From Pseudomonas sp. GM49 (lineage in GTDB: Bacteria > Pseudomonadota > Gammaproteobacteria > Pseudomonadales > Pseudomonadaceae): DNA of 64,000 nucleotides. The stretch covers positions 1 through 64,000 of the forward strand of contig NZ_AKJL01000156.1 in assembly GCF_000282355.1 (NCBI RefSeq), in the 5' to 3' direction. Positions 26,875 through 37,217 of the stretch are shown here, piece by piece. The notes beneath the pieces were generated by a model, which made no database searches, was not told the DNA's origin, and saw nothing but the letters and a program-made list of their open reading frames with translations. Made by a program: the position numbers and the translations under genes. The number at the start of each line of letters is the position of its first letter. Position 1 is the first letter of the stretch.

Positions 26875-27870
26875 CTACGCAGCTTGCTGAAACTGCTGCC
26901 GGTACTGGTTCGGCGACAACTCCGTGTGCTGGCGGAACAACCGGGCGAAGAAGCTCGCATCGTCGTAACCGACTTCGTAGCTGATGGTCTTGATGCTCTT
27001 GCGACTGCCGGACAGCAAGCCCTTGGCGGTTTCGATGCGCAGGCGTTGCAGGTAATGCAGCGGTTTGTCACCGGTGGCGGTCTGGAAGCGGCGCATGAAG
27101 TTGCGGATGCTCATGCCGTGTTCGCGGGCGACGTCTTCGAAACGGAACTTGTCGGCAAAGTGTTCTTCGAGCCAGTGCTGGATCTGCAGGATGATCACAT
27201 CCTGGTGCAGCTTCTGCCCGCCAAAACCGATACGTCCTGGCGAGTAACTGCGCTGTACCTCATACAGAATGTCCCGCGCTACGGCTTGGGACACATTGGC
27301 GCCGCAGAAGCGCTCGATCAGGTAAATGTACAGGTCGCATGCCGAAGTGGTGCCGCCGGCGCAGTACAGGTTGTCGGCATCAGTCAGGTGCTTGTCCTGA
27401 TTGAGTTGAACCTGGGGGAAGCGTTCGGCGAAGGCATTGAAGAAGCGCCAGTAAGTGGTCGCCTCCTTGCCATTGAGCAGCCCGGCTTCGGCCAGCCAGA
27501 AAACCCCGGTCGCCTCGCCGCACAGTACGGCGCCGCGCGCATGTTGCTGGCGCAGCCAGGGCAGGACTTGCGGGTAACGTTTGCAAAGGCTGTCGAAATC
27601 GTCCCAGAACGCAGGAAGAACGATGATGTCGGCGTTTTCCAGTCCGCCATCCACCGGAATCAACACGTCGCTGAAGGTGCTGACCGGTTTGCCATCGGGG
27701 CTGACCAGGCGGGTTTCGAACGCCGGTGTCAGGCCCTGGCCCAGCTGTTTGCCGTAGCGCAGGCTGGCGAGATGGAAGAAATCCTTGGCTTGCAGGAGAG
27801 TGGAAGCGAAAACCCGGTCAATGGCCAGGATGCTGACGCGCCGCAGGGGCGTGGAGGCTTGGTTAGACAT
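26875..27870 (-). CDS. GlxA-family transcriptional regulator (DJ-1/PfpI domain plus AraC HTH)
   Basis: A 331-aa regulator. The N-terminal half (about residues 10-190) is a DJ-1/PfpI-like domain, with the nucleophile-elbow-like region AVLCGEATGVFWLAEAGLL. The C-terminal 100 residues are an AraC-type double helix-turn-helix (FEDVAREHGMSIRNFMRRFQ and KTISYEVGYDDASFFARLFRQ). GlxA-like regulators in Pseudomonas sense nitrogen compounds such as betaine, carnitine or arginine. It is divergent from the acyl-CoA dehydrogenase and upstream, on the same strand, of the monooxygenase operon, so it could control either. Confidence 0.9.
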   Translation of the reverse strand: MSNQASTPLRRVSILAIDRVFASTLLQAKDFFHLASLRYGKQLGQGLTPAFETRLVSPDGKPVSTFSDVLIPVDGGLENADIIVLPAFWDDFDSLCKRYPQVLPWLRQQHARGAVLCGEATGVFWLAEAGLLNGKEATTYWRFFNAFAERFPQVQLNQDKHLTDADNLYCAGGTTSACDLYIYLIERFCGANVSQAVARDILYEVQRSYSPGRIGFGGQKLHQDVIILQIQHWLEEHFADKFRFEDVAREHGMSIRNFMRRFQTATGDKPLHYLQRLRIETAKGLLSGSRKSIKTISYEVGYDDASFFARLFRQHTELSPNQYRQQFQQAA

Positions 27871-28016
27871 AATTCAACTTTATTTTTATAGGGGGAAGTG
27901 GTCACCAGACGGCTGGATCGTCTTATTTTTTGTCGGATGTGTCCAGTGTCCTGTATCGGAAGCGAGGCATAGTCTCTGAAGGTCAACTCCTTCTAAAAAC
28001 AAAGAAAAGGTGCCGC

Positions 28017-29153
28017 ATGATCCCCAGAACCCTGTTCAGTTCCGAGCACGAGCTTTTCCGCGACAGCGTGCGAACGTTCCTCGAAAAGGAGGCGGTGCCG
28101 TTCCATGGTCAATGGGAAAAACAAGGCTATATCGACCGCAAACTGTGGAACAAGGCAGGGGAGGCGGGGATGCTCTGCTCGCACTTGCCGGAAGAGTACG
28201 GCGGTCTGGGGGCGGACTTTCTCTACAGTGCGGTGGTGATCGAGGAAGTGGGGCGACTTGGCCTGACCGGCATTGGTTTTTCCCTGCATTCGGACATCGT
28301 GGCGCCGTACATCCTGCATTACGGCAGTGAAGCGCTGAAGAGGAAGTACCTGCCGAAACTGGTGTCCGGCGAGATGGTTACCGCAATCGCCATGACTGAA
28401 CCGGGCGCCGGTTCCGATCTGCAAGGGGTGAAAACCACGGCCGTGCTCGATGGCGATGAATACGTGATCAACGGCTCCAAGACCTTTATCACCAACGGCT
28501 ACCTGGCCGATCTGGTGATCGTCGTCGCCAAGACCGATCCGAAGGCCGGTGCGAAGGGCACCAGTTTGTTTCTGGTGGAAGCCAATACGCCAGGTTTCGA
28601 CAAGGGCAAGCGCCTGGAGAAGGTCGGGATGAAAGCCCAGGATACCTCGGAGCTGTTCTTCCAGGACGTGCGTGTGCCCAAGGAAAACCTGCTGGGCCAG
28701 GCCGGGATGGGGTTTGCCTACCTGATGCAGGAGTTGCCCCAGGAACGCCTTACCGTGGCCGTTGGCGGGCTGGCTTCAGCCGAAGCGGCGCTGCAATGGA
28801 CGCTGGACTACACCCGCGAGCGCAAGGCGTTCGGCAAGTCGATCGCGGATTTTCAGAATACCCGGTTCAAGCTGGCGGAGATGGCCACGGAAATCCAGAT
28901 CGGCCGGGTCTTCGTCGACCGCTGCCTGGAACTGCACCTGAAAGGAAAGCTCGACGTGCCGACGGCGGCCATGGCCAAGTACTGGGGCACTGACCTGCAA
29001 TGCAAGGTGCTCGATGAATGCGTGCAGTTGCACGGTGGCTACGGATTCATGTGGGAGTACCCGATTGCCCGGGCGTGGGCGGATGCGCGGGTGCAGCGGA
29101 TCTATGCCGGGACGAACGAGATCATGAAGGAGATCATTGCGCGGTCGCTTTGA
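28017..29153 (+). CDS. Acyl-CoA dehydrogenase
   Basis: A 378-aa FAD enzyme of the acyl-CoA dehydrogenase family, catalysing alpha-beta oxidation of an acyl-CoA and passing electrons to ETF. The flavin and substrate signatures are present: AIAMTEPGAGSDLQG, TFITNG, and the C-terminal LHGGYGFMWEYPIARAWADARVQRIYAGTNEIMKE region split by the usual catalytic Glu position. Typical length. The start at 28017 has AAAAGG upstream. Chain-length specificity is unclear. It shares a 146-base divergent promoter region with the GlxA-type regulator. Confidence 0.9.
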   Translation: MIPRTLFSSEHELFRDSVRTFLEKEAVPFHGQWEKQGYIDRKLWNKAGEAGMLCSHLPEEYGGLGADFLYSAVVIEEVGRLGLTGIGFSLHSDIVAPYILHYGSEALKRKYLPKLVSGEMVTAIAMTEPGAGSDLQGVKTTAVLDGDEYVINGSKTFITNGYLADLVIVVAKTDPKAGAKGTSLFLVEANTPGFDKGKRLEKVGMKAQDTSELFFQDVRVPKENLLGQAGMGFAYLMQELPQERLTVAVGGLASAEAALQWTLDYTRERKAFGKSIADFQNTRFKLAEMATEIQIGRVFVDRCLELHLKGKLDVPTAAMAKYWGTDLQCKVLDECVQLHGGYGFMWEYPIARAWADARVQRIYAGTNEIMKEIIARSL

Positions 29154-29177
29154 TCTGAGTTGGGCAGGCCAGACGCC

Positions 29178-29242
29178 ATCGCGGGCAAGCCCGCTCCCAC
29201 AGGTACAGCGTAGTCCTTGTGGGAGCGGGCTTGCCCGCGAAT
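29178..29242. repeat. REP doublet, GCGGGC subtype
   Basis: ATCGCGGGCAAGCCCGCTCCC (29178-29198) and GGGAGCGGGCTTGCCCGCGA (29221-29240) are inverted copies with a spacer of about 20 bases, between convergent genes. Confidence 0.9.
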
Positions 29243-29257
29243 GGGTTTAGAGATCAA

Positions 29258-30298
<1,041 letters not shown>

Positions 30299-30473
30299 CG
30301 GGTGCTCCTTGGGCAAAACAATCATAAAAGCAGGTTGAATTATTTTTCGCAATCTGCATAATTGCGCACCTCTTTCTGCAGTGGAAGTGATGCGCCGCCG
30401 CCGAAGAATCTTGCCGTTGAACGGACGCGCCGACCCGAGCCCCCGAAAGCGTCTGTATCCGGCTGCCTTTGAC

Positions 30474-30502
30474 TTGTCAAAGTACGCACTATTCAGTAAG
30501 AT
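30474..30502 (+). promoter_or_regulatory. Sigma70-type promoter of rplM-rpsI
   Basis: TTGTCA (30474-30479), a 17-base spacer and TAAGAT (30497-30502), placing the start site near 30509, about 35 bases before rplM. Confidence 0.65.
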
Positions 30503-30543
30503 CCGCCGTCTAATTTACAGGGCGGCCCCTGAGGCTATAAAGA

Positions 30544-30972
30544 ATGAAAACTTTTACTGCTAAACCGGAAACAGTAAAGCGCGACTGGTTTGTCGTCGAC
30601 GCTGCTGGTCAGACCCTGGGTCGTCTGGCCACCGAAATCGCGAGCCGTCTGCGTGGCAAGCACAAGCCTGAGTACACTCCTCACGTTGACACCGGCGACT
30701 ACATCGTCGTAATCAACGCTGAGCAGATCCGTGTTACCGGTGCTAAAACCACTGACAAAATGTACTACTCCCACTCCGGTTTCCCGGGCGGCATCAAGTC
30801 GATCAACTTTGAAAAGCTGATCGCCAAGGCCCCTGAGCGCGTGATCGAGACCGCGGTCAAAGGCATGCTGCCTAAGAACCCGCTGGGTCGCGACATGTAC
30901 CGTAAGCTGAAAGTCTATGCGGGCGCTGCACACCCTCATACTGCTCAGCAGCCCCAAGAACTGAAGATTTAA
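30544..30972 (+). CDS. rplM: 50S ribosomal protein L13
   Basis: A 142-aa protein of exact family length with L13 signatures ([20 protein letters not shown] and [12 protein letters not shown]). It is an early-assembly component of the large subunit. It forms the conserved two-gene operon with rpsI, 14 bases downstream. The ribosome-binding site is modest (GAGG then TATAAAGA). Codon use is that of a highly expressed gene. Confidence 0.98.
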   Translation: MKTFTAKPETVKRDWFVVDAAGQTLGRLATEIASRLRGKHKPEYTPHVDTGDYIVVINAEQIRVTGAKTTDKMYYSHSGFPGGIKSINFEKLIAKAPERVIETAVKGMLPKNPLGRDMYRKLKVYAGAAHPHTAQQPQELKI

Positions 30973-30986
30973 CGGAATAGTTCATT

Positions 30987-31379
30987 ATGTCGGCGACTCA
31001 AAATTACGGCACTGGCCGTCGCAAGACCGCAACCGCACGCGTTTTCCTGCGTCCGGGTACTGGTAACATCTCCATCAACAACCGTTCGCTGGATAATTTC
31101 TTCGGCCGCGAAACTGCCCGCATGGTAGTTCGTCAGCCGCTGGAATTGACTGAGACTGTCGAGAAGTTCGACATCTACGTCACCGTGATCGGCGGTGGTG
31201 TAAGTGGTCAGGCTGGCGCAATCCGCCACGGCATCACTCGCGCTCTGATGGACTACGACGAGACTCTGCGCAGCGCCCTGCGTAAAGCCGGCTTCGTAAC
31301 CCGCGATGCTCGTGAAGTTGAACGTAAGAAAGTCGGTCTGCGTAAAGCGCGTAAGCGTCCGCAGTACTCGAAGCGTTAA
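30987..31379 (+). CDS. rpsI: 30S ribosomal protein S9
   Basis: A 130-aa protein of standard length, starting with YGTGRRKTA and ending in the basic tail [12 protein letters not shown] that reaches the P-site tRNA. It is co-transcribed with rplM and followed by a strong terminator. Confidence 0.98.
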   Translation: MSATQNYGTGRRKTATARVFLRPGTGNISINNRSLDNFFGRETARMVVRQPLELTETVEKFDIYVTVIGGGVSGQAGAIRHGITRALMDYDETLRSALRKAGFVTRDAREVERKKVGLRKARKRPQYSKR

Positions 31380-31401
31380 TTCGCTTTCACGTTCAAAAAA
31401 G

Positions 31402-31437
31402 AACGCCCAGTTTCCTCACGGAGCTGGGCGTTTTTTT
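31402..31437 (+). terminator. Terminator of rplM-rpsI
   Basis: CGCCCAG pairs with CTGGGCG across a 13-base loop, followed by a T7 run. Confidence 0.93.
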
Positions 31438-31474
31438 GTGCCTGCGATTTATCAAAGAATTGCGCTGTGACAAC

Positions 31475-31501
31475 TTGCCACATCCGTAGACGCCCTATAC
31501 T
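31475..31501 (+). promoter_or_regulatory. Possible promoter of the petABC operon
   Basis: A good -10 hexamer TATACT (31496-31501) lies 146 bases before petA. The nearest -35-like TTGCCA (31475-31480) has only a 15-base spacer, so the pairing is uncertain. The remainder of the 268-base gap after rpsI shows no gene. Confidence 0.35.
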
Positions 31502-31647
31502 ACAAGGCTTGGGGGTGATGGGTTCCGGTAATTACCTTGTCAGAATTGGGGCTTTTCATTACCATTCGGCAAAATTTTTATAAGTACACAGATTTACTTA
31601 GTAGATGCCTGATTTAACAGGCCACAAAGCTGATGGGAGAGGACTGA

Positions 31648-32241
31648 ATGAGCAATGACGGCGTGAATGCAGGCCGGCGTCGCTTCTTGGTAGCAGCCAC
31701 ATCCGTGGTGGGTGCTGCAGGAGCGGTGGGGGCTGCGGTCCCGTTCGTGGGGTCATGGTTTCCCAGTGCCAAGGCGAAAGCCGCAGGTGCACCGGTGAAA
31801 GTGAATGTCAGCAAAATCGAGCCAGGCCAGCAGATGATTGCTGAGTGGCGCGGTCAGCCGGTGTTCATCGTCCGCCGTACACCGGAAATCCTGGGGAATC
31901 TGAAGAAGATCGAGGGCCAGCTCGTTGACCCGACCTCCAAGAACTCGACACAACCGACTTACGTTGATCCGGAAACCCGTTCGATCAAGCCTGAGGTTCT
32001 GCTGCTGATTGGTATCTGCACGCACTTGGGTTGCTCGCCGACCTTCCGTCCCGAAGTGGCACCTGCGGATCTGGGTAAAGACTGGGTAGGCGGTTATTTC
32101 TGCCCTTGCCACGGTTCCCACTACGATCTGGCTGGCCGCGTCTACAAGTCGCAACCTGCGCCTTTGAACCTGCCAGTTCCCCCGCATTCCTATGAGACCG
32201 ACGACATCATTGTCATTGGCGTCGATACGGAGAAAGCGTGA
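31648..32241 (+). CDS. petA: Ubiquinol-cytochrome c reductase, Rieske iron-sulfur subunit
   Basis: A 197-aa Rieske protein of the cytochrome bc1 complex. The N-terminus is a twin-arginine signal-anchor (RRRF at 10-13, then a hydrophobic span). The [2Fe-2S] ligands are in CTHLGC (124-129) and CPCHG (152-156). It takes electrons from ubiquinol at the Qo site and passes them to cytochrome c1 on the periplasmic face. First gene of petABC; its stop overlaps the petB start by one base. Confidence 0.97.
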   Translation: MSNDGVNAGRRRFLVAATSVVGAAGAVGAAVPFVGSWFPSAKAKAAGAPVKVNVSKIEPGQQMIAEWRGQPVFIVRRTPEILGNLKKIEGQLVDPTSKNSTQPTYVDPETRSIKPEVLLLIGICTHLGCSPTFRPEVAPADLGKDWVGGYFCPCHGSHYDLAGRVYKSQPAPLNLPVPPHSYETDDIIVIGVDTEKA

Positions 32242-33452
32242 TGAGCAAGTTCATGGATTGGGTTGACGCGCGCTTTCCCGCAACCAAGATGTGGGAAGAC
32301 CATCTCAGCAAGTATTACGCTCCGAAGAACTTCAACTTCTTCTATTTCTTTGGCTCCCTGGCGCTGCTCGTCCTGGTCAACCAGATCGTTACTGGTGTCT
32401 GGCTGACCATGAGCTATAACCCGTCGGCGGAAGAGGCGTTTGCCTCCGTCGAATACATCATGCGCGACGTCGAGTACGGCTCGATCCTGCGTCTGCTGCA
32501 CTCCACCGGCGCTTCGGCGTTCTTCATCGTGGTCTATCTGCACATGTTCCGTGGCCTGCTCTACGGTTCGTACCAGAAGCCGCGTGAACTGGTGTGGGTC
32601 TTCGGCATGCTGATCTATCTGGCGCTGATGGCCGAAGCCTTCATGGGTTACCTGCTGCCGTGGGGTCAGATGTCCTACTGGGGTGCCCAGGTAATCATTT
32701 CGCTGTTTGGTGCGATTCCGGTCATCGGCAACGACCTGACCCAGTGGATTCGTGGTGACTACCTGATTTCCGGTATTACCCTGAACCGCTTCTTCGCCTT
32801 GCACGTGGTTGCCCTGCCGATCGTTATCCTGGGTCTGGTGGTGCTACACATCCTGGCGTTGCACGAAGTTGGTTCGAACAACCCGGACGGCGTGGACATC
32901 AAGAAACACAAGGACGAAAACGGCATACCGCTGGACGGCATTGCCTTCCACCCGTACTACACCGTGAAAGATATCGTCGGCGTGGTGGTGTTCCTGTTCA
33001 TCTTCTGCTCGATCGTGTTCTTCTTCCCGGAAATGGGCGGTTACTTCCTCGAAAAGCCGAACTTTGAAGTGGCGAACGCCTTCAAGACTCCAGAGCACAT
33101 CGCTCCGGTCTGGTACTTCACCCCGTTCTACGCCATCTTGCGCGCGGTTCCGGACAAGCTCTTCGGTGTGATCGCCATGGGCGCGGCCATTGCTGTGCTG
33201 TTCGTCCTGCCATGGCTGGATCGCAGTCCGGTCAAGTCGATGCGCTACAAAGGCTGGCTGAGCAAGATCTGGCTCTGGGTGTTCTGCATCGCGTTCGTGA
33301 TCCTGGGTGTGCTGGGTGTATTGGCCCCAACCCCTGAGCGTACGTTGCTGTCGCAGGTATGTACCTTCCTGTACTTCGCCTACTTCATTCTGATGCCGTT
33401 CTACACCCGGCTCGAGAAGACCAAACCGGTTCCGGAAAGGGTGACTGGCTGA
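32241..33452 (+). CDS. petB: Ubiquinol-cytochrome c reductase, cytochrome b subunit
   Basis: A 403-aa polytopic membrane protein, the cytochrome b core of bc1, with the heme-ligating His pairs in transmembrane helices (LLHSTGASAFFIVVYLHMFR and ALHVVALPIVILGLVVLHI) and a Qo-site region. The ATG at 32241 overlaps the petA stop (TGATG); a GTG one codon earlier is also possible. It ends overlapping petC in the same way, so translation is probably coupled through the operon. Confidence 0.97.
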   Translation: MSKFMDWVDARFPATKMWEDHLSKYYAPKNFNFFYFFGSLALLVLVNQIVTGVWLTMSYNPSAEEAFASVEYIMRDVEYGSILRLLHSTGASAFFIVVYLHMFRGLLYGSYQKPRELVWVFGMLIYLALMAEAFMGYLLPWGQMSYWGAQVIISLFGAIPVIGNDLTQWIRGDYLISGITLNRFFALHVVALPIVILGLVVLHILALHEVGSNNPDGVDIKKHKDENGIPLDGIAFHPYYTVKDIVGVVVFLFIFCSIVFFFPEMGGYFLEKPNFEVANAFKTPEHIAPVWYFTPFYAILRAVPDKLFGVIAMGAAIAVLFVLPWLDRSPVKSMRYKGWLSKIWLWVFCIAFVILGVLGVLAPTPERTLLSQVCTFLYFAYFILMPFYTRLEKTKPVPERVTG

Positions 33453-34234
33453 TGAAAAAACTATTTGCTGTATTGATGCTTGCTGCGCTGCCAGTGTTCG
33501 CTTTCGCAGCTGAACACGGTGGTCCTGAGCTGGAAAAAGTCGACATCGACGTTTCCGATAAAGCAGCCATGCAGGACGGCGCGCGTACGTTCGCCAACTA
33601 CTGCATGGGTTGCCACAGTGCCAAGTTCCAGCGCTATGAGCGTGTTGCCGACGACCTGGGTATTCCCCATGAGTTGATGCTGGAAAAGCTGGTGTTCACG
33701 GGTGCCAAGATTGGCGACCACATGAGCATCGGCATGCAGCCGGCGGACGCCAAGGCCTGGTTCGGTGCGGCGCCACCGGATCTGACCCTGGTTGCCCGTG
33801 TTCGCGGCACCGACTGGCTCTATGGCTACCTGAGATCGTTCTACGAAGATCCTTCGCGCCCATGGGGTGTGAACAACAAGGTCTTCCCGAACGTGGGCAT
33901 GCCTAACGTCCTGGCCGGCCTGCAAGGTCGCCAGGTCGTCGGTTGCAAACAGGTTCAGATCGTCGAAGACGGCAAGAAGCAATACGATCCGTTGACCGGT
34001 GCGAAGCTGACTCATGAAGCGTGTGATCAACTGACCATCGTGCCGAAAAGCGGTGCCCTGACTGAAGAGCAGTTCGATGAGAAGGTCAAGAATCTGGTAA
34101 CCTTCCTGGCTTACTCGGCTAACCCGGTTAAGCTGCAACATCAGCGCATTGGTACGTACGTATTGTTGTACCTGGCGTTCTTCTTCGTCTTCGCTTACCT
34201 GCTCAAGCGCGAATACTGGAAAGACGTGCACTGA
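33452..34234 (+). CDS. petC: Ubiquinol-cytochrome c reductase, cytochrome c1 subunit
   Basis: A 260-aa protein with a Sec signal peptide (cleavage after FAFAA, residue 20), a heme c site CMGCH (51-55), and a C-terminal anchor helix (about 232-252, LLYLAFFFVFAYLL). It accepts electrons from the Rieske protein and hands them to soluble cytochrome c. This is a separate c1, not fused to cytochrome b as in some bacteria. Last gene of the operon, followed by an unusually long hairpin. Confidence 0.97.
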   Translation: MKKLFAVLMLAALPVFAFAAEHGGPELEKVDIDVSDKAAMQDGARTFANYCMGCHSAKFQRYERVADDLGIPHELMLEKLVFTGAKIGDHMSIGMQPADAKAWFGAAPPDLTLVARVRGTDWLYGYLRSFYEDPSRPWGVNNKVFPNVGMPNVLAGLQGRQVVGCKQVQIVEDGKKQYDPLTGAKLTHEACDQLTIVPKSGALTEEQFDEKVKNLVTFLAYSANPVKLQHQRIGTYVLLYLAFFFVFAYLLKREYWKDVH

Positions 34235-34263
34235 TAAAGCTACAAGCTATTGCTGTTAATCGC

Positions 34264-34347
34264 GCGCGCCCAAGGGCGCCTCTGAAGATGTAGCGAACCT
34301 GGTGAACCAGTCGTTACGGGAGGCGCCCTCTGGGCGCGCTCGTTTTT
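34264..34347 (+). terminator. Long rod-shaped hairpin and T-run after petC
   Basis: GCGCGCCCA (34264-34272) pairs with TGGGCGCGC (34331-34339), and GGGCGCCTC (34274-34282) with GAGGCGCCC (34320-34328). This gives 18 bp with a small internal loop. The 37-base apex holds a further CTGG-TGAA-CCAG hairpin, and TCGTTTTT follows. It should terminate petABC, but it is much larger than a standard terminator. Confidence 0.8.
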
Positions 34348-34384
34348 GAGCTTTCGATAATTTCTACAAGCGAGGAGGATCGCC

Positions 34385-35002
34385 ATGGGCGTGACCAATC
34401 GGTTGGCCTGTTACTCCGACCCCGCCGACCACTATTCCCACCGAGTGCGCATCGTACTGGCAGAGAAGGGTGTCAGCGCCGAGATCATTTACGTGGAGGC
34501 TGGTCGCCAGCCACCTAAACTGATTGAAGTGAACCCTTACGGCAGCTTGCCCACCCTGGTCGATCGCGACCTGGCGTTGTGGGAGTCGACTGTGGTGATG
34601 GAATATCTGGATGAGCGTTACCCGCACCCGCCGCTACTGCCGGTTTATCCCGTGGCGCGTGCCAATAGTCGCCTGCTGATACACCGCATTCAGCGAGACT
34701 GGTGTGGTCTGGTGGACCTGATTCTGGATTCGCGGACCAAGGAAGCGGCCCGTGCGGTGGCTCGCAAAGAGTTGCGCGAAAGCCTGACGGGTGTGTCGCC
34801 ACTGTTTGCCGACAAGCCGTTTTTCCTCAGTGAGGAACAAAGTCTGGTGGACTGCTGCCTACTACCAATACTCTGGAGATTGCCGATCCTGGGTATAGAA
34901 CTGCCGCGGCCGGCCAAGCCGCTGCTTGATTATATGGAGCGCCAGTTTGCGCGTGAGGCTTTCCAGGCGAGTCTGTCTGGTGTCGAACGCGACATGCGCT
35001 AA
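34385..35002 (+). CDS. sspA: Stringent starvation protein A
   Basis: A 205-aa GST-fold protein (thioredoxin-like N half with [20 protein letters not shown]; helical C half). SspA binds RNA polymerase and helps switch transcription in stationary phase and stress. The conserved surface PHP motif of SspA is visible (YPHPPLLPV). Start at 34385 with GAGGA upstream. It forms the standard sspA-sspB operon. Confidence 0.95.
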   Translation: MGVTNRLACYSDPADHYSHRVRIVLAEKGVSAEIIYVEAGRQPPKLIEVNPYGSLPTLVDRDLALWESTVVMEYLDERYPHPPLLPVYPVARANSRLLIHRIQRDWCGLVDLILDSRTKEAARAVARKELRESLTGVSPLFADKPFFLSEEQSLVDCCLLPILWRLPILGIELPRPAKPLLDYMERQFAREAFQASLSGVERDMR

Positions 35003-35018
35003 GGCTTAAGGAGCCGCT

Positions 35019-35432
35019 ATGAACTCCAGTCGACCTTATCTGGTCCGCGCGCTCTATGAGTGGATTGTGGACAACGATTGCACCCCGCACATGCTGGTCA
35101 ATTCCGAGTATCCGTCGGTGCAGGTGCCTCAGGGTTTTGCCAGTGACGGACAGATCGTCCTGAACGTATCGCCACAGGCCGTGCGCCACTTGCACATGGA
35201 CAACGAGGCGGTCAGTTTCGAGGGGCGCTTTGGTGGCGTGCCGCACACCTTGTACGTGCCTATTGCATCGATCCTGGGCATCTACGCCCGGGAGAATGGC
35301 CAGGGCATGGTGTTTGATCTGGAATCGCCGATGGGCGAGGACGACGAGATCGAACCGGATGACGATCTTCCACCACCCGACAGTGAGCCACCGCGTCCGA
35401 GCGGTCGACCCAGTCTGAAAGTGGTCAAGTAA
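35019..35432 (+). CDS. sspB: ClpXP protease specificity-enhancing factor SspB
   Basis: A 137-aa adaptor that delivers ssrA-tagged proteins to ClpXP. The N-terminal Sm-like domain (about 1-110) has the tag-binding residues in the usual frame (RPYLVRALYEWIVDN). An acidic disordered linker ends in the ClpX-docking tail PSLKVVK. It begins 16 bases after sspA and ends at a terminator. Confidence 0.95.
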   Translation: MNSSRPYLVRALYEWIVDNDCTPHMLVNSEYPSVQVPQGFASDGQIVLNVSPQAVRHLHMDNEAVSFEGRFGGVPHTLYVPIASILGIYARENGQGMVFDLESPMGEDDEIEPDDDLPPPDSEPPRPSGRPSLKVVK

Positions 35433-35433
35433 T

Positions 35434-35466
35434 AAAAAAGGCGATCCGCAAGGATCGCCTTTTTTA
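35434..35466 (+). terminator. Terminator of sspAB
   Basis: AAAAAAGGCGATCC-GCAA-GGATCGCCTTTTTT: perfect stem with runs on both sides; can also serve the minus strand. Confidence 0.94.
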
Positions 35467-35472
35467 TTACTG

Positions 35473-35572
35473 TGTAGGAGCGAGCCTGCTCGCGAAAAAC
35501 CTGAAAGCCCTGCGGGTTGTCAGGATTGCCGCGTCATCGTTCACGTCCATCGCGAGCAAGCTCACTCCTACA
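35473..35572. repeat. REP doublet
   Basis: TGTAGGAGCGAGCCTGCTCGCGA (35473-35495) and ATCGCGAGCAAGCTCACTCC (35549-35568) are inverted arms about 50 bases apart, between convergent sspB and dolP. The left arm has a TAGGAGC variant shared with the copy near 7.2 kb. Confidence 0.87.
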
Positions 35573-35581
35573 AGATGTGGA

Positions 35582-37216
<1,635 letters not shown>

Positions 37217-37217
<1 letters not shown>

